Origin: Corynebacterium felinum
GTDB lineage: Bacteria; Actinomycetota; Actinomycetes; Mycobacteriales; Mycobacteriaceae
NCBI RefSeq assembly: GCF_030408755.1
Contig: NZ_CP047209.1
Span: forward strand, 2,604,001 to 2,668,000
DNA: 64,000 nt
Direction of reading: 5' to 3'
A program made the translations under genes and the position numbers. The notes beneath the pieces are model-generated. The model saw only the letters and a list, made by a program, of their open reading frames with translations. It made no database searches and was not told the DNA's origin. Positions 8,997 through 19,129 of this stretch are shown here, piece by piece (within the stretch, counting starts at the first letter, position 1; each line of letters starts with the position of its first letter).

Positions 8997-11288
8997 TTAC
9001 TCCACCACGGAGTTTGCGCCAACAGCATGACCGAATAATTCCGGCAGGGTGTTGGTCCAGGCGTCGGAAAGCTCAGCAAGTGGAACTGCGATCTCCAGAT
9101 CACCGTGACGGATCACAAAATCACCGCAGTCGCAGGTCACACCGATTTTCACGCACGCAATGCCAAGCTCGGCAGCGCGCTGCTGCACAGCCACACCATT
9201 CTGGGTGGCCACAATCGCGCGCGACGCAGACTCAGAGAACAATGCGGTAAACGCATCCTCGTGCACGCTGTCAAGATCAAGCTGAACGCAGGTGCCAGCC
9301 TGAATTGCCATCTCAGCTACAGCTGCACCCAACCCACCCTCAGACAGGTCATGAGCTGCGGTGACCAGTTCAGGAGCTTGGAAAAATTCCATCAGCTTCT
9401 CTTCGTTGGCCAAATCAATCGCCGGTGGCATGCCGTTGAGCCCAGCACCGGAAATCTGCTGCCAGATCGAACCGCCGAACTCATCAAAAGTTTCGCCCAG
9501 CACATACAGCTCTTCCGCGCCGTCGACGGTGCCAAGCTTGTTGCCAATGCTCTTGGTCACATCATCGTGGACGCCCAGCACGCCGACCACGGGGGTTGGC
9601 AAGATAGGCTCGTCGCCGGTCTGGTTGTAGAAGGAGACGTTGCCGCCGGAAACTGGGATGCCCAGTTCCTTACAGCCATCCGCAAGACCGTGGACGGACT
9701 CGCGGAACTGCCACATCACATCAGGGTTCTCTGGGGAACCGTAGTTCAGGCAGTTGGTGACAGCCACGGGGCGTGCACCGGTGACTGCAACGTTGCGGTA
9801 GGCCTCCGCCAGTGCCAGGCGTGCGCCGGTGTTGGGGTCAAGCTTGGTGTAGCGGCCGGAAGCATCCGCAGATACGGACACGCCACGGTTGGTGGTTTCG
9901 TCGATGCGCAGCACACCGGCGTCAGCATTCTTTGCCTGAACGGTGTTGCCGCGCACGTAGCGGTCGTACTGTTCGGTGATGAATGCGCGCGAGCACAGTG
10001 CTGGGGAGGAGATCATCTTCAGCAGTGCGTCCTTGATGCCTTCAGCGGTTGCTGGCTTTTCGACGCCGGTGAACACCTGCAGCTCATCCTGCCAGGTAGG
10101 GCGTGCGAATGGGCGGTTGTACACAGGGCCTTCGTGGGCGATGGTGTGCGCAGGTGCGTCCACCACTACTTCGCCGCGGTGGCGGATGATCAGGTGCTTG
10201 CCGTTTGTCACTTCGCCGATTTCTGCACAAGGAACATCCCAGTGGGCGCAGATTTCTTTGAAGCGCTCAACGTCCTCAGGGCGCACGATGGCGCACATGC
10301 GCTCCTGGGATTCGGAGCAAAGGATTTCCGCGGCACGCATGTTTTCCGCGCGCAGTGGAACGTTGTCGAGGTTGATCTCCATGCCGCCGTCGCCAGCAGC
10401 TGCCAGCTCGGAGGTTGCGCAGGAAAGGCCGGCGCCACCGAGGTCCTGAATGCCCACAACCACGCCTGCTTTGTACAGGTCGAGGCAGCATTCGATGAGA
10501 ACCTTTTCAGCGAATGGGTCGCCCACCTGAACAGCTGGGAGTTTGCGCTCTGCGCCTTCTTCGAAGGTGTCGGAGGCGAGAACGGACACGCCTCCAATGC
10601 CATCGAGGCCGGTGCGGGAACCAAAAAGCATCACCTTGTTGCCAAGGCCGGAGGCGAAGGCCAGTTTGAGGTCTTCCACCTTCAAGGTGCCCACGCACAG
10701 GGCGTTGACCAGTGGGTTGCCTGCGTAGGATTCGTCGAAGATGGTTTCGCCACCAATGTTGGGCAAACCAAGGCAGTTGCCGTAGTGGGAAATGCCGGAG
10801 ACAACACCTGGAAGCACGCGGGAGGTATCAGCGGCGTCGGCTGCACCGAAGCGCAGCTGGTCCATCACGGCGATGGGGCGTGCGCCCATGGCCATGATGT
10901 CGCGTACGATACCGCCGATGCCGGTGGCGGCACCTTGGTGTGGCTCAACGTAGGAGGGGTGGTTGTGGGATTCCACGCGGAAGGTGACGGCGTTGCCGTC
11001 GCCGATGTCGACAACACCGGCGTTTTCGCCGATGCCTGCCAAGATTTTGGAGCCCATTTCTTCGGTGGTGGTTTCCCCGAAGTAGCGCAGGTGCACCTTG
11101 GAGGACTTGTAGGAGCAGTGCTCCGACCACATCACCGAGTACATGGCCAGTTCGGCGTCGGTGGGGCGACGGCCCAGAATCTCTTTGATTCGTGCGTATT
11201 CGTCGTCTTTCAACCCGAGTGATGCGTAGGGCTGTTCGAGGTCAGGGTTCGCGATAGCTGCCTCAACGGTGTCATTGAAAGTTGTCAT
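8997..11288 (-). CDS. purL: Phosphoribosylformylglycinamidine synthase, large subunit
   Basis: This enzyme of 763 residues converts FGAR to FGAM with ATP and ammonia in step 4 of purine synthesis. It is the small-type PurL that needs separate PurQ and PurS, both encoded just upstream. Visible landmarks include EHCSYKSSK near residue 50, [20 protein letters not shown] near 110, [11 protein letters not shown] near 280 and [16 protein letters not shown] residues in the C-terminal half. The start is the ATG at 11286-11288 ([11 protein letters not shown]); 23 extra upstream codons lack support. purQ ends 19 bp upstream, so purS-purQ-purL form one operon. Confidence 0.97.
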   Translation of the reverse strand: MTTFNDTVEAAIANPDLEQPYASLGLKDDEYARIKEILGRRPTDAELAMYSVMWSEHCSYKSSKVHLRYFGETTTEEMGSKILAGIGENAGVVDIGDGNAVTFRVESHNHPSYVEPHQGAATGIGGIVRDIMAMGARPIAVMDQLRFGAADAADTSRVLPGVVSGISHYGNCLGLPNIGGETIFDESYAGNPLVNALCVGTLKVEDLKLAFASGLGNKVMLFGSRTGLDGIGGVSVLASDTFEEGAERKLPAVQVGDPFAEKVLIECCLDLYKAGVVVGIQDLGGAGLSCATSELAAAGDGGMEINLDNVPLRAENMRAAEILCSESQERMCAIVRPEDVERFKEICAHWDVPCAEIGEVTNGKHLIIRHRGEVVVDAPAHTIAHEGPVYNRPFARPTWQDELQVFTGVEKPATAEGIKDALLKMISSPALCSRAFITEQYDRYVRGNTVQAKNADAGVLRIDETTNRGVSVSADASGRYTKLDPNTGARLALAEAYRNVAVTGARPVAVTNCLNYGSPENPDVMWQFRESVHGLADGCKELGIPVSGGNVSFYNQTGDEPILPTPVVGVLGVHDDVTKSIGNKLGTVDGAEELYVLGETFDEFGGSIWQQISGAGLNGMPPAIDLANEEKLMEFFQAPELVTAAHDLSEGGLGAAVAEMAIQAGTCVQLDLDSVHEDAFTALFSESASRAIVATQNGVAVQQRAAELGIACVKIGVTCDCGDFVIRHGDLEIAVPLAELSDAWTNTLPELFGHAVGANSVVE

Positions 11289-11307
11289 GTTTTTCAGCAG
11301 ATCTCTC

Positions 11308-11979
11308 TTAAGCAGCGATGGTGCCAACAGCGGATAGGAACAGCTGAAGCCCATCAACAGATGGGCCAGTCAGGGTTTCAACAGCATGCTCAGGGTGTGG
11401 CATCAAGCCCACAACACGGCCGGTTTCGTTGGTGATACCGGCGATAGCGTTGATGGAACCGTTGAAATTATCGGTATAGCGGAACACCACGCGGCCTTCA
11501 TCTTCGAGCATCTTGACTGTTTCAGCAGATGCTTGGAATCGGCCTTCACCGTGCTTCGCGGGCACAAGGATCTTCTGCCCCACCTCAAGGGTGTTGGTCC
11601 ATGCAGTGGTGTTATTTTCAACCACCAGGTGGGTGTCCACACAGTGGAAGTGCAATCCCTGGTTGCGGGTGAGTGCACCGGGGAGAAGTTTAGCTTCGGT
11701 CAGGATCTGGAAGCCGTTACAAATACCAAGCACTGGCATTCCTTTACCAGCCGCCTCAATGACGGAGCGCATGACAGGAGCCAGTGCTGAGATTGCGCCG
11801 GTGCGCAGGTAGTCGCCGTAGGAGAATCCGCCAGGGACGACAACTGCGTCAATGCCCTTGAGATCTGGGTCGGCGTGCCAGAGGCTTACTGCTTCGGCAC
11901 CGGCGTATCGGACTGCGCGTGCTGCGTCGACGTCGTCAAGCGTGCCGGGGAAAGTGATTACACCAATTTTTGCGCTCAT
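11308..11979 (-). CDS. purQ: FGAM synthase glutaminase subunit
   Basis: This class I glutamine amidotransferase of 223 residues supplies ammonia to PurL. The nucleophile Cys87 lies in [11 protein letters not shown], and the His/Glu pair is in [10 protein letters not shown] near the C-terminus. The [10 protein letters not shown] oxyanion segment is at about 51-60. The ATG overlaps the purS stop by one base (TAATG), indicating translational coupling. Confidence 0.97.
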   Translation of the reverse strand: MSAKIGVITFPGTLDDVDAARAVRYAGAEAVSLWHADPDLKGIDAVVVPGGFSYGDYLRTGAISALAPVMRSVIEAAGKGMPVLGICNGFQILTEAKLLPGALTRNQGLHFHCVDTHLVVENNTTAWTNTLEVGQKILVPAKHGEGRFQASAETVKMLEDEGRVVFRYTDNFNGSINAIAGITNETGRVVGLMPHPEHAVETLTGPSVDGLQLFLSAVGTIAA

Positions 11980-12221
11980 TATTGTTTAGCCTCGACAACA
12001 ACCTCGAAATCTTCAATAACGGTGTTGGCGAGCAAGGTTTGCGCAACCTTTTCGATCTGCTCGTGGGTGACGGTCTCATCGACCTCGATCTCGAATCGCT
12101 TGCCTTGGCGGACATCGGCGACGCCTTCTACGCCGATTCGACCAAGCGCACGCACCACGGCCTGACCTTGTGGGTCTAGAATTTCGGCCTTGGGCATAAC
12201 ATTCACAACTACACGGGCCAC
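11979..12221 (-). CDS. purS: FGAM synthase subunit PurS
   Basis: This small PurS protein of 80 residues bridges PurL and PurQ. It shows the usual pattern [19 protein letters not shown], then [21 protein letters not shown] and a C-terminal FEVVVEA strand. It starts with GTG at 12219-12221, preceded by GAGGAGC. It is the first gene of the purS-purQ-purL operon, so the promoter should lie in 12222-12376. Confidence 0.95.
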   Translation of the reverse strand: MARVVVNVMPKAEILDPQGQAVVRALGRIGVEGVADVRQGKRFEIEVDETVTHEQIEKVAQTLLANTVIEDFEVVVEAKQ

Positions 12222-12376
12222 GTTGGGAGCTCCTCAAACAAACATGTGGACGTTTCATGCGGGGGTGCATCCTCCGGACCACATGGTGTCAGAGGCACAC
12301 CACCTGTGAGAAAGCATACCTTGTAGGGGGCAGTTTTTATTTATCACCCAGAAACCATGCCCCAAGCTGTGGATTC

Positions 12377-12847
12377 CTAGAGCGGCAGATGCTGCTCAAA
12401 AAGGTCAATAATCGGCATTTCATCCGGTTCCATGCCAGGGGCAAAACGACCGATCACTTCCCCCGAGGGGGAGACAAGGAATTTCTCAAAATTCCATTCA
12501 ATATCGGGCCCCTCACCCTTCAAAAATTCATAGAGGGGGTGCTGGTTGGGGCCGTTGACATCACACTTTTTCAGCACGGGGAATGTCACGCCGTGTTGCT
12601 CACTGTAGGTGCAGGCGATCTGCTTGTCTGTTCCAGGCTCTTCGTCGGCGAACTGGTTGCAGGGCACACCGATCACGAACAGGCCGCGTGGGGCGTAGTC
12701 GTCGAAAAGCTCTTGCAGTGTCTCAAGTTGCGGGGTGTAGCCGCAGCGGGAGGCGGTGTTGACGATCAGCAGCAGGTGGCCTTCCCACGCCCCCATCGTG
12801 GTGTCGGTGCCGTCGTTGAGGGTTACGGGGATGTCATAAATACTCAT
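12377..12847 (-). CDS. Glutathione-peroxidase-family thiol peroxidase (Mpx-like)
   Basis: This peroxidase of 156 residues reduces H2O2 and organic peroxides. The peroxidatic Cys35 lies in NTASRCGYTPQ, and the family motifs PCNQFADEEPGT and WNFEKFLVSPSGEVI are present. In C. glutamicum a homologue in the same neighbourhood is the mycothiol peroxidase Mpx; as actinobacteria use mycothiol, the electron donor here is probably mycothiol or thioredoxin rather than glutathione. That assignment is inferred from synteny. It is a single gene with its ATG at 12845-12847. Confidence 0.9.
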   Translation of the reverse strand: MSIYDIPVTLNDGTDTTMGAWEGHLLLIVNTASRCGYTPQLETLQELFDDYAPRGLFVIGVPCNQFADEEPGTDKQIACTYSEQHGVTFPVLKKCDVNGPNQHPLYEFLKGEGPDIEWNFEKFLVSPSGEVIGRFAPGMEPDEMPIIDLFEQHLPL

Positions 12848-12944
12848 GCTTTCCCACCCTAATATTTAAGCGAGGTATAGCGCGCCCTTTTTTGCTTGTC
12901 GACGTCGTCTTCTCCCCCTTTGTTGCCCCTTGAGAGTACTAAAA

Positions 12945-12969
12945 GCCACCTACACAGTGTGCAGGTGGC
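12945..12969 (-). terminator. Rho-independent terminator of the VaFE surface protein
   Basis: The minus-strand stem GCCACCTGCACAC/GTGTAGGTGGC (12945-12969, one mismatch) is followed by TTTTAG. It lies 25 bp behind the stop of the surface-protein gene. Confidence 0.8.
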
Positions 12970-12993
12970 CCTCAGATTTTCTTCTTCCAGTTT

Positions 12994-14682
12994 TTAGCTA
13001 CGGCGACCGCGTGCGACCAACAATCCGCCGATTACCACGGCGATAACTGCGATCAGCAGTGCCAAAGCCACGGATCCAACACCGGTATTTGCCAACTGTG
13101 CCGCTTGGGTTGGTGGCATTACCTGTGCAGGTTCCTTTGCTACACCTTTCGTTGCAGCAGGCGCAGGTGTTACAGCAGCAGGGCTTGCCTCAACAGCCGG
13201 TGCTGTGAACTCGGCTTTCAATGGGGCTGCCTGTGCTTGCTGTGCTGCCAGGCCGGCACCGACAAGCACTGCGCCACCCAAGACCACAGCACCGATGATC
13301 AGACCCGCGTTGCCTTCAGCTGAGCCGAAGATATTACGGCTAATGGTGACGGTTTGGGATTTGTCGTTGATGTCTTTGTGCTCAGCTACGAGTTCGCCTT
13401 CGGCGTTATACGCCTCCTCGAAGACCACCAAGGTTTTGCCTTCGTATCCTTCTGGGACGGTGAACTTCACGTCAACGGTGCCGTCGGAGCTTTCCGGGGT
13501 GAACTTCACTTCAGATTTAATCCCGGTTTCGATGGCTTCGCCGTTTTCGCCACGTTCCATCAGCCAGCCCTTGACGGTGTATTCGCGGCCGATGAACAGC
13601 CCGTTGTATTTCACTTTGTCGATGATCTCACCACCGGTGTGGGGCAGGCGTGCGTCGCCGCCGTTGGCTACGGTTTTCAAGGTGCCGTCAATGCCTTCCC
13701 ATTCGGCGGTCATGTCGGCAGAATCGCTGATCTTTTTGCTGTGAGTGACGATCACAGTTTGGCCATGCTTGCCACCCTTGTGGGTGACAATAATTGCCCC
13801 GTTGATGGAGTCGGCGTGGGCGGTGGCACGCACCTTCACGTTGCCCTTCTTTTCAGTGATCTTTAGATAGAAGGTGGAGCCGTTCTTCAAAGTTGCAGCG
13901 TCGATAGCCTCACCTTGTTCGGTCACGAAGTGAGCGTTCTCGGAGCTGATCGTAAACGCATCGGTATTAGACACCACGGTGTAGGGGCCAACAACGCCAC
14001 GTTCCTTATTCACTGTGGCTGCGGTGGTGTCGAAGGTTACCTTCACGCTGTGGTTGGTGGATTCTGGTCGCCCCTCATTCGCAGGGCCCAACAGGTAGTC
14101 ATACAGTGCACGTTCGGCTGCATATTCTTCTGCGGTCGGCAGGTTCGGTCGCCCGCCTTGATCTGCTGGTCGATAGAAGCCACCATATTTAAAGTGTGGT
14201 TCTGCCAAGGTCCAAATAGCTGCCTGGGTTTGGGCGATCGCGCTGCGTACGCTCAGTGCGCTGGGGCTGACCCCAATGGCAGCGGCCAAGGTGGCGGTAT
14301 CAACCGTGGGATAGCTGTTAGCAACAATCCAGTTGATCTTTTCGCGGGTAGCTTTATCGTGCTTGAAATTATTATTACCGGGGAATTTGTCCCAGCTTTC
14401 GAAGGTGGATTGACCATCGAGGAAGATTTCGACATAGGGTTCCACGCAGTAGCTGAGGCGAATTTCACCGGAATCAATGCCAAACAGTCGGGTCCTAAAT
14501 GCGGTGGAGTCGTCATTGATAAGGATCGAGTGACCTTCAAGATCATCACTCGTGGTGATCCGGACTTGCTCCCCAAGGCTTTGGGCATGTGCGTGGCCGG
14601 GAACTGTCAGGCCCACGAATGCCAGCATGAGGGCGGAAAGAATCGCCACCCATGCGCGGGTGCAGTGCTTAGTTAGGTTCAT
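12994..14682 (-). CDS. VaFE-repeat cell-wall-anchored surface protein with thioester domain
   Basis: This predicted sortase-anchored adhesin has 562 residues. A signal peptide (LSALMLAFVGLTVPGHAHA) ends near residue 33. A thioester-type domain spans about 40-175, with Cys79 in SYCVEP and the partner Gln in TQAAIWTLAE near 153, able to form an internal Cys-Gln thioester for covalent host binding. A beta-rich middle region is followed by one T-Q ester / VaFE-type repeat at about 345-455, ending in VVFEEAYN. A Pro/Ala linker leads to the sorting signal LANTG, a hydrophobic helix and RGRRS. LANTG deviates from LPxTG. The start at 14680-14682 is chosen because it puts the signal peptide at the N-terminus. 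No sortase or pilin gene is adjacent. The domain calls come from sequence pattern only. Confidence 0.82.
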   Translation of the reverse strand: MNLTKHCTRAWVAILSALMLAFVGLTVPGHAHAQSLGEQVRITTSDDLEGHSILINDDSTAFRTRLFGIDSGEIRLSYCVEPYVEIFLDGQSTFESWDKFPGNNNFKHDKATREKINWIVANSYPTVDTATLAAAIGVSPSALSVRSAIAQTQAAIWTLAEPHFKYGGFYRPADQGGRPNLPTAEEYAAERALYDYLLGPANEGRPESTNHSVKVTFDTTAATVNKERGVVGPYTVVSNTDAFTISSENAHFVTEQGEAIDAATLKNGSTFYLKITEKKGNVKVRATAHADSINGAIIVTHKGGKHGQTVIVTHSKKISDSADMTAEWEGIDGTLKTVANGGDARLPHTGGEIIDKVKYNGLFIGREYTVKGWLMERGENGEAIETGIKSEVKFTPESSDGTVDVKFTVPEGYEGKTLVVFEEAYNAEGELVAEHKDINDKSQTVTISRNIFGSAEGNAGLIIGAVVLGGAVLVGAGLAAQQAQAAPLKAEFTAPAVEASPAAVTPAPAATKGVAKEPAQVMPPTQAAQLANTGVGSVALALLIAVIAVVIGGLLVARGRRS

Positions 14683-15494
14683 GCATTCACAACTTTTCTC
14701 AAAACGGCGGCAACGCCACCTGTGACTGGAAGCGAAAAAGGGGTGCATGAAAAAACCTCGTGGTTATCGTAACAATACCGAGGATGTTGTTTAGGTTTTT
14801 CCTAACCCCTTCGATAGTTGAAGATAACACTTTCTCCAGCAGCAACGAAGCAGTTTCTCACACTATGTGACGCCACAACCATTTAGAAAAGGCGAGGTCA
14901 GATAGGCAAACCAAAGACCAATTGCGCACAATGATTTCCTGCTCATTAATGCCACACCCAACATATATACAACACTTATATTTTTCCTACCCAGTAGCGA
15001 ATGAAACTCACACACCCCCTTGCGAAATACCCCAACACCACAACACACTCAACCCATGGGCCACAACCCCGAAGTAAGCAGCATAATAGCCAGAAACGCA
15101 GGAGAATCTTCAGTAGCGAAATCTGCAAAAATATCCCATTGCACCCAAGGGCAATGCATTACAACTCCGTAATGGACAAATCAAAGAAAACGTATCTACC
15201 TAATTCACTTCTTAGAAAAAGAAAATAATCCTTATGCAACAACTAGGGTTCTTACTTTACCCACATTTAGGGGGATTCGATACTTAACCTAGGCTTATCT
15301 CAGCCGAGGTGGAGCCAAAGCCCGCCCACTCAAACACCCCCAAAACTCCCACTCACCCCAACGCACACTGCACCGATAGGCACAGCTTTCTACTCTGAAG
15401 GCGTATACCTTCGGCCGAAAATCCCCTCCCCTCCCCCACGTGGAGAATACCCACCCAACATGAGTGCCTATCAATACCGCATGATTGATTCAAA
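14683..15494. other. Long intergenic region upstream of the surface protein
   Basis: About 800 bp without a supportable gene. It has nested inverted repeats at 14751-14805 (listed separately) and an AT-rich stretch near 14930-15000. Short frames at 14863-15048 and 15001-15228 show no coding character. The right part leads into structured repeat copy A. Confidence 0.6.
14751..14805. promoter_or_regulatory. Nested inverted repeats in the leader of the surface-protein gene
   Basis: AAAAACCT at 14751-14758 pairs with AGGTTTTT at 14793-14800, and inside it CCTCG (14756-14760) pairs with CGAGG (14779-14783) plus GGT/ACC. Immediately next to it TTAGG-TTTTT-CCTAA (14791-14805) is a second palindrome. 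It lies 70-120 bp upstream of the start codon, so it may be an operator or a leader hairpin. The regulator is unknown. Confidence 0.4.
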
Positions 15495-15578
15495 ATTAAT
15501 AGTTAGAGTTTCAGCACGACGGCTAGAAATCGACCTGCGGTTTTACAGGTAGCACCTGCTCTATCTCTAACTAATAAT
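15495..15578. repeat. Structured repeat element, copy A (divergent stem)
   Basis: The outer arm ATTAATAGTTAGAG (15495-15508) pairs with CTCTAACTAATAAT (15565-15578) with one mismatch. The inner hairpin is ACCTG (15533-15537) with CAGGT (15546-15550). The interior shares TTTCAGCA, CGACCTGC, CAGGTAGCAC and TGCTCTAT with copies B-E, but the outer-stem bases are almost all different while still pairing. Conserved flanks (CCTATCAATAC at 15467-15477 and GATTGATTC at 15484-15492) extend the similarity to copy B. It lies downstream of oligopeptidase B and upstream of the surface protein. Confidence 0.75.
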
Positions 15579-15640
15579 TTCCTTAGCCGCTTTATTTCCT
15601 CCAAAACCACCATCAGACATCGGAACTGACACAGCTGAGC
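15579..15640. other. Spacer between repeat copy A and the ptrB terminator
   Basis: No gene is seen. The first bases share an ATTTCC..TTA..CCGC pattern with the right flank of repeat copy B, suggesting the repeat family extends slightly past the outer stem. Confidence 0.35.
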
Positions 15641-15682
15641 ACAAGAAAACACCCACCGAACTTATAGCCTGCTCGGTGGGTG
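15641..15682 (-). terminator. Rho-independent terminator of oligopeptidase B
   Basis: ACCCACCGA at 15651-15659 and TCGGTGGGT at 15673-15681 form a perfect 9-bp stem; on the minus strand it is followed by GTTTTCTTG. It begins 18 bp behind the ptrB stop. Confidence 0.85.
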
Positions 15683-15699
15683 TGTGAACGTACAAGATT

Positions 15700-17814
15700 T
15701 TACTCAGTAATGCCGGTAGCTTGGTTGATCAGCCACGCGTATTCGAAGGCTGCTTGACGCCACGATTCGTAGCGGCCAGAAACACCGCCGTGGCCGGCAA
15801 CCATCTCAGTCTTGAGCAGGAACTGCCCGCCGGTTGCGGTATCGCGGAGTTTGGCCACCCACTTCGCAGGCTCCACGTAGTACACGCGGGTGTCATTCAA
15901 GCTGGTGGTTGCCAGGATGTTGGGGTAGTTTTTCGCCTCCACATTCTCATAGGGCGAATAGGAAGCCATGTATTCATAGACTTCCTTACTGTCGATGGGG
16001 TTGCCCCACTCTTCCCATTCCCCGGCAGTGAGTGGAAGTTCGGGCTTCAAAATGGTGGTCAGCGGGTCCACGAAAGGCACATCGGCTTCAATCGCCTTGA
16101 ACTTCTCTGGTGCCATGTTGGCCACTGCACCCATGAGAAGACCACCGGCGGAACCGCCATTAGCCACGAGCATTTCTGGGGCGGTGATTCCTTCAGCAAT
16201 GAGCGCGTCAGCCACGTCGATGAAATCGGTGAAGGTATTGCGCTTGCACAGCATTTTGCCGTTGTCGTACCACGCGCGACCCATTTCGCCACCGCCACGC
16301 ACGTGAGCAAGGGCGAAAATCATGCCACGGTCAAGAAGCGACAGCCGCAACACGGAGAACCCTGGTTCCATGGATGCCTCGTAGGAACCATAGGCGTAGA
16401 GCATGGTTGGTTTCGGGCTGCTGGTGTCGAGATCTGCACGGTGCACAATCGACACAGGGATTAACGTCCCATCCTGGGCGCGCACCCACATGCGGCGGGA
16501 GGTGTAGTGTTCGCGATCGTAACCGCCCAGTACTTCCTGCTCTTTGAGCAGCGTGAATTCGCCGGTGGCAACCGTGTAGTCGAAGAGTTGGGAGGGGGTG
16601 GTGAAGCTGGTGTAGCTAATACGTACCACTGGCGCATCCCACGCGGGGTTGCCACCAACACCGACGGAGTATATTTCTTCGTCGAAGCAGAGTTCTTCAA
16701 ATGCGCCGAATCCCTCGTCGCCCAAGCGCATCACTGCGGCCCGCCCGATTGCGCCTTCGCGGTAGCCAACAAAGATGAAGTCGCGGTAGCAGTCCACGCC
16801 GTCGAGACGCACATCCTCGCGGTGTGGCAGCAGCGGGTTGAGGTCGTCTAAGTTGAGTTCGGCGTCGATAGGCGACCAGCCCATGGCGAAGTTGGGGCCG
16901 TGCGCATTGTGGATGACGACCCAGCAGTCTTGGCCGCCAACTTCGGCGTGATCAAGGTCGTATTCCACGCCCTGGGTGCGTGGGAGGATGCAGCGGAACT
17001 CGCCTTCCGGATCGGTGGTTTCCAGCATCCATGCTTCAGAGGTGGTGCGCGATCCTACACCGATGATGAGGTATTTTTTGCTGCGCACTCCGCCGATGCC
17101 GACGTTGAAGCGCTCGTCGGGTTCGTAGAATACGCGCACGTCCTCGTGTGCTGGGGTGCCTACTTTGTGTCGCCAGACGGAATCGGCGCGCCAGGCATCA
17201 TCGACGCGGGTATAGAACACGTACTCGTCACCCACCCAGGTGGCACCGTAGTGGATGTTCTCGATGACATCATCGAGCAGCTCGCCGGTTTCTAAGTCTT
17301 TGATGCGTAGCGTGAAGCGTTCGTCGCCGGCAACGTCGGTGGAGTAGGCAAGGTAGCGGCCGGAGCGGGTGACGCTGGATGCGCCGAGCTGGAAGTAGTC
17401 GTGGCCTTCTGCCAGCGCGTTGAGATCCAGCATGATCTCCTCGCCTTCCACTTCCCCAGTTTCGGGAATAACTGGTGGAACCCACGCATCCTGCCCCTCA
17501 GCAACAGGCACGCGGCAGGAAATGCCGTAGCTTTTTCCTTCAATAGTGCGGGAGTAGTACCAGTAGTTTTCCATCCGCTGGGGGATGGACATGTCTGTTT
17601 CTTTCACGCGGGATTTAATTTCGTGGAAAATGTTTTCCCGCAGTGTTTCCAGCTGCTGTGTTTGCTGCTGTGTGTAGGCGTTTTCTGCTTCGAGGTAGCT
17701 TATGGTTTCGGGGGATTCTTTATCGCGCAACCATTCGTAGTTATCCACGAAGTCATATCCGTGGAAGCTGCGGGTGATTGGCTTTTTCTGTGCAATTGGG
17801 GGTTGTGTAGTCAC
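15700..17814 (-). CDS. ptrB: Oligopeptidase B (S9A prolyl oligopeptidase family)
   Basis: This 704-residue serine peptidase cuts short peptides after basic residues in the cytoplasm. The N-terminal part begins with the S9A pattern HGYDFVDNYEWLRD, followed by a beta-propeller to about residue 420. The C-terminal alpha/beta-hydrolase domain contains the nucleophile in NGGSAGG near 545, the YGSYEASMEPGFS oxyanion region, and the catalytic His in GHGGVSGR near the end. Length is normal. The start is GTG at 17812-17814. It is monocistronic with its own terminator. Confidence 0.92.
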   Translation of the reverse strand: MTTQPPIAQKKPITRSFHGYDFVDNYEWLRDKESPETISYLEAENAYTQQQTQQLETLRENIFHEIKSRVKETDMSIPQRMENYWYYSRTIEGKSYGISCRVPVAEGQDAWVPPVIPETGEVEGEEIMLDLNALAEGHDYFQLGASSVTRSGRYLAYSTDVAGDERFTLRIKDLETGELLDDVIENIHYGATWVGDEYVFYTRVDDAWRADSVWRHKVGTPAHEDVRVFYEPDERFNVGIGGVRSKKYLIIGVGSRTTSEAWMLETTDPEGEFRCILPRTQGVEYDLDHAEVGGQDCWVVIHNAHGPNFAMGWSPIDAELNLDDLNPLLPHREDVRLDGVDCYRDFIFVGYREGAIGRAAVMRLGDEGFGAFEELCFDEEIYSVGVGGNPAWDAPVVRISYTSFTTPSQLFDYTVATGEFTLLKEQEVLGGYDREHYTSRRMWVRAQDGTLIPVSIVHRADLDTSSPKPTMLYAYGSYEASMEPGFSVLRLSLLDRGMIFALAHVRGGGEMGRAWYDNGKMLCKRNTFTDFIDVADALIAEGITAPEMLVANGGSAGGLLMGAVANMAPEKFKAIEADVPFVDPLTTILKPELPLTAGEWEEWGNPIDSKEVYEYMASYSPYENVEAKNYPNILATTSLNDTRVYYVEPAKWVAKLRDTATGGQFLLKTEMVAGHGGVSGRYESWRQAAFEYAWLINQATGITE

Positions 17815-17912
17815 AAGGTTGGATATTACCGTGCGTGTTTATGGAAGCAAACGAAACACCCGCAGACTTTGTGTGTGCCTGGGGGGTGTTTACTGAAAGA
17901 ATGGGGGATGCG

Positions 17913-18806
17913 TTAGACGCAGCAGCCGATCCATTCGTTGAATTTTGCGCCTGTGATGCGTTCGAATGCTTCGACGTAGCGTTCGCGGGTTGCTTCTACT
18001 ACTGAGCCTGGCAGTGCTGGTGGTGCTACTGGGGAGTCGAGGTCCCAGCCGGATTTTGGTCCGGTGAGCCAGTTGCGCACGTATTGCTTGTCGAAGCTGG
18101 GCTGGACTTGTCCTTCCTTGTAGCCGTCGGCTGGCCAGTAGCGGGAGGAGTCGGGGGTGAGAACTTCGTCGGCAAGAACGAGGTTGCCTTCTTCGTCAAG
18201 GCCGAATTCGAACTTGGTGTCTGCCAGAATCAGGCCTTTTTCACGTGCATGCGCTGCTGCTTCTGAGTAGATGCGGATGCTGGCTTCGCGCAGTTCGTTG
18301 GCGCGGGCTTCGCCAAGCTTTTCGACGACCCGGTCGAAGGACACATTTTCGTCATGGTCACCAATATCCGCCTTGGTGGCGGGGGTGAATATTGGTTCTG
18401 GCAGCTTGGAGGATTCGACGAGTCCTTCGGGCAGTTCGATGCCGCATACGGTACCGGTTTCTTGATATTCCTTGAGCCCGGAGCCGGTGAGGTAGCCGCG
18501 GACGACGCATTCGAAAGGCATCATTTTGAGTTTCTTGCACACCATTGCTCGCCCGAGGACTTCTTCGGGGATGCGTTCGTCGTCGATATCGCCCGCGAGG
18601 TGGTTGGGGAAGTCAATGTTGTTGAAGAAGAACATGCTCATCGCCGTGAGGACTCGTCCCTTGTCGGGGATTTCGGTGTCTAGGATGTGGTCGTAGGCCG
18701 AAATGCGGTCGGAAACAACCATCAGCAGGGTGTTGTCATCGATCTCGTAGATCTCACGAACCTTACCTGCGGAGATGTGCTTGTACTGGGAGAGTTCAGG
18801 ACGCAT
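17913..18806 (-). CDS. purC: SAICAR synthase
   Basis: This cytosolic enzyme of 297 residues joins CAIR and aspartate with ATP to give SAICAR. The N-terminal [26 protein letters not shown] block is typical of the longer actinobacterial and yeast-type form, as are [13 protein letters not shown] and [33 protein letters not shown] near the C-terminus. The ATG is at 18804-18806. It stands alone, 98 bp upstream of the ptrB start; a separate promoter lies in the long gap beyond 18806. Confidence 0.96.
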   Translation of the reverse strand: MRPELSQYKHISAGKVREIYEIDDNTLLMVVSDRISAYDHILDTEIPDKGRVLTAMSMFFFNNIDFPNHLAGDIDDERIPEEVLGRAMVCKKLKMMPFECVVRGYLTGSGLKEYQETGTVCGIELPEGLVESSKLPEPIFTPATKADIGDHDENVSFDRVVEKLGEARANELREASIRIYSEAAAHAREKGLILADTKFEFGLDEEGNLVLADEVLTPDSSRYWPADGYKEGQVQPSFDKQYVRNWLTGPKSGWDLDSPVAPPALPGSVVEATRERYVEAFERITGAKFNEWIGCCV

Positions 18807-19129
18807 AAAGAGAAATAGTAGACTCTTTTAAATCCTTCGGCTACTTGAAAGCCACCCAGTGGAAGAATGATCACATTTTAGATGCAGGCATTGAAAACCA
18901 CACTCGCTGCTCTACACCACTGATGCACATTCCAGTCCCCTTTCAACACCCCCGCCATGAGCTCTAGCATGCAGGGCTGCACTGGGGTTTCTCATCAGGA
19001 GAATGCAGTGTGAAAAGAAAACTCAGGAACCGACAGCACACTGAGCCCGGATCGACGTGATGAAGCTAGAAAAACCCTGTACATCGTGCCCAAAAAAGCA
19101 TACCTATGAATACGTCGGGATTGATTCAA
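18807..19129. other. Intergenic region upstream of purC
   Basis: No gene is supported. A weak 16-codon frame follows a good ribosome-site-like AGGAGA at 18999-19004 but has no other support. CCTATGAATAC near 19103 and GATTGATTC match the left flank of repeat copy A. Confidence 0.45.

Noticed and set aside
9105..11222. A 705-codon plus-strand open frame opposite purL
   Set aside because: purL is unambiguous on the minus strand; the antisense frame is low-complexity His/Val/Gly-rich sequence produced by GC-biased third positions.
14791..14805. Canonical DtxR box upstream of the surface protein
   Set aside because: The TTAGG and CCTAA halves are separated by five bases rather than four and the centre is TTTTT, so it is not called as an iron box.
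15001..15228. A 75-codon frame in the surface-protein/ptrB gap
   Set aside because: It has no ribosome site, low-complexity Asn/Ser/Lys composition and no family similarity.
15495..15578. The structured repeats as integron attC sites
   Set aside because: attC core sites read RYYYAAC on the left and GTTRRRY on the right; here the order is reversed, and no integrase is nearby.
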